Origin: CAYQDR01 sp964416315
GTDB taxonomy: Bacteria; Methylomirabilota; Methylomirabilia; Rokubacteriales; DASRDR01
DNA length: 14,252 bases
Assembly: GCA_964416315.1 (NCBI GenBank)
Contig: CAYQDR010000122.1
Location: 1 to 14,252, forward strand
Reading direction: 5' to 3'
Under the pieces are notes generated by a model. That model was not told the origin of the DNA, ran no database searches, and saw only the letters and a program-made list of their open reading frames with translations. The first letter of the stretch is position 1. Every line of letters begins with the position of its first letter. The translations under genes and the position numbers were made by a program. This document shows positions 1 through 6,268 of this stretch, piece by piece.

Positions 1-1
1 G

Positions 2-850
2 GTCCACCGGGCCGACCGGCAGCCGATCGTGGACATGTTCCGCCACACCCCCGCCGTCCCGGACACCTGCCAGTGGTGCTTCTTCCTCCGGAACCACGAC
101 GAGCTGACCCTGGAGATGTGCACCGACCCCGAGCGAGACTACATGTACTACGCCTATGCGCAGGATCCGACGATGAAGCTCAACATCGGGATCCGGCGTC
201 GACTCGCCCCTCTCCTGGACAACGACCGGGCGAAGATCCAGCTCCTCAACGCGCTGCTCTTCTCGCTCCCCGGCACGCCCATCGTCTATTACGGCGACGA
301 GATCGGCATGGGGGACAACATCCACCTGGGGGACCGTCACGGCGTCCGCACCCCGATGCAGTGGTCCGCGGATCGGAACGCCGGATTCTCCCGCGCCGAC
401 CCGGCGCAGCTTTACAGCCCCGTGATCGCCGATCCCGTCTACGGGTACCAAGCGGTCAACGTCGAGGCGCAACTCCGCACGCCCTCGTCCCTCCTCGGCT
501 GGATGCGGCGGCTGATCGCGACGCGAAAGACCACCCGCGCGTTCGGACGCGGGAGTCTGCGATTCCTCCACCCGACCAACCTCCGGGTCCTCGCCTACCT
601 GCGCGAGTACCGGGGCGAGACCTTTCTCGCGGTATGCAACCTCGCGAACTCCGCGGAGCCCGTGGAGCTCGATCTTCGCGAGTTCAGCGGCGCCATGCCG
701 GAGGAGATGCTGGGTCGGACGCGCTTCCCGACCGTCAGGGACCATCCCTACTTCCTGAGCCTGGGGCCGTACGGTTTCTACTGGTTCAGGCTGCACCGGC
801 TCGGCGCCGCCGAGGACACGGCCTATGGGATCGAAGGCTCGGTCGTCTAG
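2..850 (+). CDS. treS: Trehalose synthase (maltose alpha-D-glucosyltransferase), C-terminal part
   Basis: The gene enters from the left edge already in frame, so the N-terminal half with most of the GH13 barrel is outside the window. The 282 visible residues contain FLRNHDELTLEM, which is GH13 conserved region IV with the transition-state-stabilising Asp. Next come GTPIVYYGDEIGMGDN and GVRTPMQWSADRNAGFS, both typical of TreS, and then the beta-sandwich C-terminal domain. TreS is a cytoplasmic GH13 enzyme that interconverts maltose and trehalose. An internal ATG at 29 is not the true start, because coding similarity continues upstream of it to the edge. The stop lies inside the next gene (26-base overlap), so the two are translationally linked. 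The enzyme has no kinase fused to its C-terminus; the kinase is the separate next gene. Confidence 0.93.
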   Translation, partial: VHRADRQPIVDMFRHTPAVPDTCQWCFFLRNHDELTLEMCTDPERDYMYYAYAQDPTMKLNIGIRRRLAPLLDNDRAKIQLLNALLFSLPGTPIVYYGDEIGMGDNIHLGDRHGVRTPMQWSADRNAGFSRADPAQLYSPVIADPVYGYQAVNVEAQLRTPSSLLGWMRRLIATRKTTRAFGRGSLRFLHPTNLRVLAYLREYRGETFLAVCNLANSAEPVELDLREFSGAMPEEMLGRTRFPTVRDHPYFLSLGPYGFYWFRLHRLGAAEDTAYGIEGSVV

Positions 851-3056
851 GGGGCGAGGACGGACGCCGCTCTCAGCCGAGCCGCTGGTCGAGAGGGCTG
901 CGAGCGCGCTGGTGGCGCATCTGCCGGGGCAGCGCTGGTTCGGCGCGAAGGCCCGCACCATCGCGGCGGTCACGCCGGTGGACTGGGCGCCGGTTTCCGG
1001 GACGCGCGGGCTCCTGGCTCTGTTCCGCGTCAGCTTCACGGACGGAGAGTCCGAACGCTACCTCGTGCCCCTCCTGGACGACGACGTCTCCCTCGAGGAC
1101 GGGAGCCTCGCGGAGGCCCTGGACGACCTCCGCTTCTGCGCCGCGCTGGTCGAGCAGGTCCAGCGCGGCGGGTCCCTCGCGGGGCAGCGCGGCGTCTTCC
1201 GATTCAGTCCCACGCCGGTGCTGGGAGACCTTCTGCCGGAGCCCCCCCACGAGGTCGTCCGCATGGCCGCCGAGCAGAGCAACACCTCGCTCCTGGTGGA
1301 CGGAAAGGCGATCTTGAAACTGTTCCGGAAGCTCGAACCGGGGCCGAACCCCGAGTTCGAGCTGACAGACTTCCTGACGCGCGAGACAGAGTTCCGTGGT
1401 GCCCCACGGCTGGCGGGCTCCATCGTGCACGAGCTCCAGGGGGAGGAACCCGCCACCGTCGGCGTCCTTCACGAGTTCGTCCCCACCGAGGGCGACGCCT
1501 GGACGGCGACGCAGGCGCGGCTCGCGGAATACTACGCGGCGGTGAACGGCCGGGATGCGGGCAGCCAGCCCAACCCGGCCCTGGGCCGGGCGCTGGCGGC
1601 CGCGGACGCGAGGGAGGCCCGGGAGTTGGGAGCGCTCACGGGCCGCCTCCACGTCGCGCTGGCCTCCGCCCCTCCCGACTCGCCGCTGGGGGTAGAGCCC
1701 ATCACGCCCGCGGACCTCACGGCCTGGCACGCGCAGATGGAGCGGCACCTGGATCGGGTCATGGCCGAGCTCGCCGCGGCCCTCGATGCGCTGCCTGCCG
1801 CGCCCCGGGATGTCGCCCGACGGGCCCTGGAGGAGGCCCCGCGCTTTCGCGAGGGCCTGGCCGCGGTGCAGGGGCTCGCGACCGAGCCGGTGGCGAAGAT
1901 CCGGATCCACGGCGACTACCACCTGGGCCAGGTCCTGAGGACCGCGGGCGGCTTCGTGATCGTCGACTTCGAGGGCGAGCCGGCCCGCCCCCTGGCTGAG
2001 CGGCGAGCGAAGCAGTGCGCCCTCAAGGACGTGGCGGGCATGCTGCGATCCTTCGCGTACGCCGCCCGGGCAGCGCTGCTCCGGGCCGCAGAGGCGGGCG
2101 AGGCGGACGCGGCCGGGAGCGGGCGGCTGGCGCCGTGGGCGGACGCGTGGGAAGACGGGGTCCGCACCGCATTCCTGGAGGGATACCTGGCCGAGACCCG
2201 GGAGCGGGGCGCACAGCTCTTGCCGCGCGAGCGCCAGACGCTCGACGCGGTTCTCCGGGTCTTCGAGCTCGACAAGGCGATCTACGAGCTCCGCTACGAG
2301 CTGAACCACCGCCCGGCGTGGCTCGAGATTCCCCTCCACGGGTTGCGCCGCGCCGTCACGGTCACGCCCAAGGCCGAGGCGCCGGAGCTGCGGCCGGGAG
2401 AGGGACCCTTCGGTTTCGTCGCCTGCCTGGAGCTCCGCGAGTTCGTGGGGGTCCGCGCGGAGAACGAGCGCCAGCTGGCCGAGCTGATCGAGCAGGTGCC
2501 CCTGGACTCCATCTACTACCACACGCACGGCTTCCTCCTCCGCCACAAATTCGTCGCCGGGCTCTACCCGAACGACTTCGCGACGTGGGTCGCGGCTCAT
2601 GTCGGCGATCGGGCCCTGGGCGAGCGCCTCGCGATGGTCGACCCGGCGGAGTTCCCGGACCTCCAGACCCTCCGGGAGGAGCTGGTCGCGGTCATCGACG
2701 ACCACCTGCGGAGCCTGTCCATCGTCCCGGGCACGATCCTGGGCGACCCGTTCGAGTTCCTCCAGTCCCGCATCGTGGAGATCCCGACGGGGGTCCAGGC
2801 GCGGACTCTCCCCGAGTTTCGCCACGCCCTGCTCGAGGTGGACGTCAGCGCCATCTACCACCATCTGGTGGAGGCGCGCCTGCGGCTCGGGCGCGGCCAG
2901 AACGACTTCGCCGCCTGGCTCGAGCGCGGACTCGGACTGCCCCGGCTCGCCGCGAGGATCCGCGCGGTGAGCCCGTACGCCGACACCCTGGAGCGGACGC
3001 GGGCCCGGTTGATCCAGCTCTGCGACGAGGCGCTCGCGGAAGGAGCGGGATCCTGA
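825..3056 (+). CDS. mak: Maltokinase fused to a C-terminal DUF5752-like domain
   Basis: The 743-residue protein has two parts. Residues about 20-510 are maltokinase: an N-cap with GQRWFGAKAR (35-44), a nucleotide-binding segment with Lys165 in AILKLF, the catalytic-loop motif HGDYHLGQ (362-369, Asp364) and the metal-binding DFEGEP (381-386). Maltokinase phosphorylates maltose to maltose 1-phosphate, the donor used by GlgE for alpha-glucan synthesis. Residues about 528-743 look like DUF5752, a domain of unknown function that I recall beside TreT-like glycosyltransferases. This part contains two similar halves, SIYYH...NDFATW near 562-588 and AIYHH...NDFAAW near 676-699. The ATG at 825 has GAGG at 812-815 and overlaps treS by 26 bases. 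Ordinary maltokinases are about 450-500 residues long, so the fusion explains the extra length. Kinase identity is well supported; the role of the C-terminal domain is unknown. Confidence 0.88.
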   Translation: MGSKARSSRGRGRTPLSAEPLVERAASALVAHLPGQRWFGAKARTIAAVTPVDWAPVSGTRGLLALFRVSFTDGESERYLVPLLDDDVSLEDGSLAEALDDLRFCAALVEQVQRGGSLAGQRGVFRFSPTPVLGDLLPEPPHEVVRMAAEQSNTSLLVDGKAILKLFRKLEPGPNPEFELTDFLTRETEFRGAPRLAGSIVHELQGEEPATVGVLHEFVPTEGDAWTATQARLAEYYAAVNGRDAGSQPNPALGRALAAADAREARELGALTGRLHVALASAPPDSPLGVEPITPADLTAWHAQMERHLDRVMAELAAALDALPAAPRDVARRALEEAPRFREGLAAVQGLATEPVAKIRIHGDYHLGQVLRTAGGFVIVDFEGEPARPLAERRAKQCALKDVAGMLRSFAYAARAALLRAAEAGEADAAGSGRLAPWADAWEDGVRTAFLEGYLAETRERGAQLLPRERQTLDAVLRVFELDKAIYELRYELNHRPAWLEIPLHGLRRAVTVTPKAEAPELRPGEGPFGFVACLELREFVGVRAENERQLAELIEQVPLDSIYYHTHGFLLRHKFVAGLYPNDFATWVAAHVGDRALGERLAMVDPAEFPDLQTLREELVAVIDDHLRSLSIVPGTILGDPFEFLQSRIVEIPTGVQARTLPEFRHALLEVDVSAIYHHLVEARLRLGRGQNDFAAWLERGLGLPRLAARIRAVSPYADTLERTRARLIQLCDEALAEGAGS

Positions 3057-4255
3057 CCCCGGCCCGGCTCGAGGACTATCGGGAGGTCGCACCCCGGGGG
3101 ACCATCGAACTGCTGCTCCGCCTGGCCGAGCGGCTGCGGGGGCGACGCTTTCTCCACGTCAACGCCAGCCGGTTCGGGGGCGGGTCGACCGAGACCCTGA
3201 CGCGGCTGGTCCCCATGATGCAGGACCTGGGGATCGACGCAGCCTGGGAGGTGGTCGTCGGAGACCCGGAGTTTTACGCCACCGTCCGCCTCCTCGAGGC
3301 AGCCCTGGGCGGTCTCGAACGGCAGGTGACCGGGGCCGCGCTGCGCTCGTACGGGGACACCGCGGCCGCGAACGCGACCAAGCTCCCGCTGGACGCGGAT
3401 CTTGTGATGGTCCACGATCTCGCGCCGCTACCCCTGGTTCGGCACCGACCCGACGGCGGACGCTGGGTCTGGCGCTGCTACGGCGACCTCTCCCGCGCCT
3501 ACCGACGGGTCTGGTACCTGGTCCAGCGGGATCTGACCCGCTACGACGGTGCGGTGTTCTCCTTGCCCAGGTTCGCCCAGCGGCTCCCGATTCGGACGCT
3601 GATCATCCATCCGTCTATCGACCCGCTGAACGAGAAGAACCAGGAGCTGAGCCGCAGCGAGGTCCGGCAGGTCCTGGATCGCCTCCGCGTCCCCGGGGAC
3701 AAGCCGATCCTCCTCCAGGTGGCGTCGTTCGCGAGGACCAAGGACGCCATCGGGGTCATCCGAGCCTACAGGCTGGTCAAGAAGCACGTGGACTGCCGGC
3801 TCGTCCTGGCCGGCGGGGGCGCCATCGACACCCCCGAGGGGACCGCGGTGCTGGCCGAGGTCCGTGAGATGGCGGCCGGCGATCCGGACCTCCACCCGCT
3901 CGTCCTGCCCCCCGACGCCGCTCGCGAGATCAACGCGCTCCAGCGCGCCGCCGCCATCGTCGTGCACAAGCCCCTGCAGGAGGACTTCGGCCTCGCGGTG
4001 GCCGAGGCGATGTGGAAGGGCAAGCCGGTGATCGGCAGCGCCGCCGGAGGCATCCCGACCCAGGTGATCTCCGAGGTCACCGGCTACGTCGTCAGCTCCG
4101 TGGAGGGGGCTGCCCTCCGCATCCGGCAGGTCCTCGGCGACGCCGACCTCGCCGCCCGGCTCGGCGGGGCCGCGCGGGAGTACGTCCGGCGGACCTTCCT
4201 CATCACCCGCCACCTCGGGGATTACCTCGCGCTCCTGGCCAGCTTCGCGGCATAG
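3053..4255 (+). CDS. treT: TreT-like GT4 glycosyltransferase (trehalose glycosyltransferring synthase)
   Basis: This 400-residue retaining GT-B enzyme matches the TreT pattern. It begins LEDYREV, followed by HVNASRFGGGSTE (35-47, nucleotide-sugar loop), a WVWRCYGDLS segment (138-147), IHPSIDPLN (185-193) and the GT4 E-x7-E motif in EDFGLAVAE (Glu310, Glu318) with GGIPTQV. TreT makes trehalose from an NDP-glucose and glucose. No ATG, GTG or TTG start sits near the conserved N-terminus. The best start is CTG at 3053, which overlaps the previous stop as CTGA and has AGGAG at 3041-3045, 7 bases upstream. Two usually conserved segments differ from the TreT pattern I remember (HDPQP is HDLAP; WRCHIDLS is WRCYGDLS), so the donor or acceptor may be different. 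Trehalose synthesis is the best guess from homology and from its neighbours treS and mak. Confidence 0.82.
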   Translation: MTPARLEDYREVAPRGTIELLLRLAERLRGRRFLHVNASRFGGGSTETLTRLVPMMQDLGIDAAWEVVVGDPEFYATVRLLEAALGGLERQVTGAALRSYGDTAAANATKLPLDADLVMVHDLAPLPLVRHRPDGGRWVWRCYGDLSRAYRRVWYLVQRDLTRYDGAVFSLPRFAQRLPIRTLIIHPSIDPLNEKNQELSRSEVRQVLDRLRVPGDKPILLQVASFARTKDAIGVIRAYRLVKKHVDCRLVLAGGGAIDTPEGTAVLAEVREMAAGDPDLHPLVLPPDAAREINALQRAAAIVVHKPLQEDFGLAVAEAMWKGKPVIGSAAGGIPTQVISEVTGYVVSSVEGAALRIRQVLGDADLAARLGGAAREYVRRTFLITRHLGDYLALLASFAA

Positions 4256-4266
4256 GGTGTCGCCGG

Positions 4267-5517
4267 ATGCCCGAGGCGGAGCGGCTCGAGCGGATCCTCA
4301 CGGCCGAGAGCCTCGCGGCGGTCGATGCCCTGGGGCCGATGGAGCTCGTCGTCGGCGTCCACGTCTCGGGCCAGGCCCGATACGTCGGCCAGGTGCTCGA
4401 CGCCGTCAGGGCCGGGCTCGCGCGGCACTTCTCTGGCCTGAGGACGGCCCTGCTTGTGGCCGACGCGGGGTCGCAGGACGGCACCCGCGACGCGACCAGC
4501 GCGGGGATGGAGGCGGCGGCCCCCGATCCCCCTGTCCGGTACCTCGAGTACGCGGGCCCCCGCCATCGCGGCCGGGCGATCTTCGCGATCCTGGCCGTCG
4601 CGCGCCACCTCGGCGTCCGGGCTGTCGGGCTGCTGGACTGCGCGCTGACGGGTCTCCGGCCCGAGTGGATCCGGGAGCTCCTGCACCCGGTCCTCGACGC
4701 CGGAGTCGACTACGTCTCACCGGCGTACACGCTCGCGGCGTGGGAGGGCACCCTCACCACGAACCTGCTGGCCCCGGTGACTCGCGCCCTCTACGGCAAG
4801 CGGATCCGGCAACTCGTGGGCGGCTGCGCGGGACTCTCCGGAGGCCTGATCGACCGGCTCCTCGGGAGCGACGCCTGGCGGAGCGAGTGGGTGGCCCACG
4901 GCGTGGAGGTGTGGCTGCCCACGGAGGCCCTGGCCGGAGGCGTGGCAGTCGCGGAAGCTCACCTCGGGAGGAAGGGACTGGACCCAGGAGTCCAGCCCGA
5001 CGTAGCGACCACGCTGGTCCGGACCGTCGGGCCCCTGTTCGCCCTGATGGAGATCCACCGGGAGGCGTGGCTGGACGTGCGGGGCAGCCAGCCCGTCTCC
5101 GGCGTAGGCGATCCGGGCGCCCCGGCAGTCGAGGCGGAGGGCCGCGAGCCCGGCGTCGAGCGGATGGTCCGTGCGTTCAAGCTCGGTCTGAAGGACCTGC
5201 TCCCGGTCTGGGAGCAGATCATGCCCGAGACAACGCTGAGCCAGCTCTACCCGCTCGGCCTCCTCGCTCCGGACGAGTTTCGGTTCCCCCTGCCCACCTG
5301 GGCCCGCGTGGTCTCCGACTTCGCCGTGACTCACCACGAGCGGCGTCTGCCGCGGGAGCACCTCCTGCGGGCGCTGACCCCCCTCTACCTGGGCCGCGTC
5401 GCGGCCTTCCTGCTCGAAGCGCGGCCCCGGTCACCGGCCCGGATCCCGGAGATCCTCGAGAACATCGGGCGGGCCTTCGAGGCGGAGAAGCCACGCCTCG
5501 CGGCTCGATGGAGGTAG
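4267..5517 (+). CDS. GT2/GT81-type glycosyltransferase resembling glucosyl/mannosylglycerate synthases, altered D-x-D
   Basis: The 416-residue protein has a GT-A fold pattern: a nucleotide-binding start ELVVGVHV (26-33), DAGSQDGTRD (66-75), then LLDCALTGLRPEWI (122-135), DGVDYVSP-like AGVDYVSP, ALYGKRIRQLVGG (174-186) and a long helical C-terminal region. This is the layout of glucosyl-3-phosphoglycerate, glucosylglycerate and mannosylglycerate synthases, which make compatible solutes from NDP-sugars and (phospho)glycerate. The metal-binding motif, usually D-A-D-L or D-S-D-L, is Asp124-Cys-Ala-Leu here, so the second Asp is missing. ATG at 4267 is 11 bases after the treT stop. The ORF stays open further upstream, but that part overlaps treT. 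It ends 3 bases before the next gene. The family is fairly sure; substrate and activity are open. Confidence 0.72.
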   Translation: MPEAERLERILTAESLAAVDALGPMELVVGVHVSGQARYVGQVLDAVRAGLARHFSGLRTALLVADAGSQDGTRDATSAGMEAAAPDPPVRYLEYAGPRHRGRAIFAILAVARHLGVRAVGLLDCALTGLRPEWIRELLHPVLDAGVDYVSPAYTLAAWEGTLTTNLLAPVTRALYGKRIRQLVGGCAGLSGGLIDRLLGSDAWRSEWVAHGVEVWLPTEALAGGVAVAEAHLGRKGLDPGVQPDVATTLVRTVGPLFALMEIHREAWLDVRGSQPVSGVGDPGAPAVEAEGREPGVERMVRAFKLGLKDLLPVWEQIMPETTLSQLYPLGLLAPDEFRFPLPTWARVVSDFAVTHHERRLPREHLLRALTPLYLGRVAAFLLEARPRSPARIPEILENIGRAFEAEKPRLAARWR

Positions 5518-5520
5518 CCC

Positions 5521-6225
5521 ATGCGCGAGGCGTGGATCGACATCCTCGTCACGTCATTTCGGGATGTGGCGAACCGCCTGGCCTTCGTGGCCCCGCGGGT
5601 TCTCGCCGCGTCGACGCTCCTGCTAGCGGGCTTGGTCGTGGCCGCCCTGGCACGCCGCCTGGCCGTGCGGCTCCTGCGGACCGTGGACTTCGACGGCCGC
5701 TGCGCTCGGTGGGGGCTCACGGTGATCCTGAGCCGTCACGGGATCCGCCGGACGCCCTCGGAGACGCTCGGGGGCTTCGTGTTCTGGACGCTCTTCGCCG
5801 TCGCGCTCCTCATGGGCGTCGAGGCGCTCGACATGCCCGCCGCCGCCCGCCTCGCGGCGCTGGCCATCCGGTTCCTCCCGAACCTCCTCGTGGCGGTGCT
5901 CGTCCTGGTGATCGGGTGGCTCCTGGCGCACTTCCTCGCCGAGGCGACGCTCATCGCCGTGGTCAACGCCCAGGTCTCCGGCGCCCCGCTCATCGCCGCG
6001 CTCGTGCGATGGCTGACGCTGGCCGCCGCGGCCGGCGTGGCGCTCACGCAGCTCGACATCGCCCGCGAGATGGTCCTCCTGATCTTCGGCATCGCGTTCG
6101 GGGGGGCGGTCCTCGCCCTCGCGCTGGCCTTCGGCCTCGGCGCCCGCGAGCTAGCCCGGGACGCTCTGGAGGGCTGGTTCCGACGTCGCGAGGGGGAGGA
6201 GCCGGACCGGACCTCCCACGTCTGA
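5521..6225 (+). CDS. TM-helix repeat membrane protein (MscS/CmpX-related, no MscS beta domain)
   Basis: This 234-residue protein has about four or five hydrophobic segments, near residues 25-47, 83-103, 116-143, 155-175 and 183-205. The pattern FLPNLLVAVLVLVIGWLLA followed by LIFGIAFGGAVLALALAFGLGAREL is typical of the conserved TM-helix domain (PF05552 type) seen in small MscS-related channels such as CmpX. It lacks the cytoplasmic beta domain and ends in a charged tail. Its likely place is the inner membrane, with a possible role in osmotic response that would suit the neighbouring trehalose and compatible-solute genes; that role is inferred from context. GGAGGT at 5510-5515 ends at the previous stop, 5 bases before the ATG. 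It is the last gene of the operon, 43 bases from the convergent helicase gene, and no clear terminator hairpin is visible in that gap. Confidence 0.72.
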   Translation: MREAWIDILVTSFRDVANRLAFVAPRVLAASTLLLAGLVVAALARRLAVRLLRTVDFDGRCARWGLTVILSRHGIRRTPSETLGGFVFWTLFAVALLMGVEALDMPAAARLAALAIRFLPNLLVAVLVLVIGWLLAHFLAEATLIAVVNAQVSGAPLIAALVRWLTLAAAAGVALTQLDIAREMVLLIFGIAFGGAVLALALAFGLGARELARDALEGWFRRREGEEPDRTSHV

Positions 6226-6268
6226 CGCGAATGCTCTGCACAAGACCCGGGACGCGGAGTAATTCAGT

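Noticed and set aside
873..3092. Long antisense ORF of 739 codons opposite the maltokinase
   Set aside because: Typical mirror frame in GC-rich DNA; no recognisable domains, while the plus-strand frame has clear kinase motifs.
6226..6268. Bidirectional terminator between the convergent operon and helicase genes
   Set aside because: No stem of useful length and no T-run on either strand in the 43-base gap.
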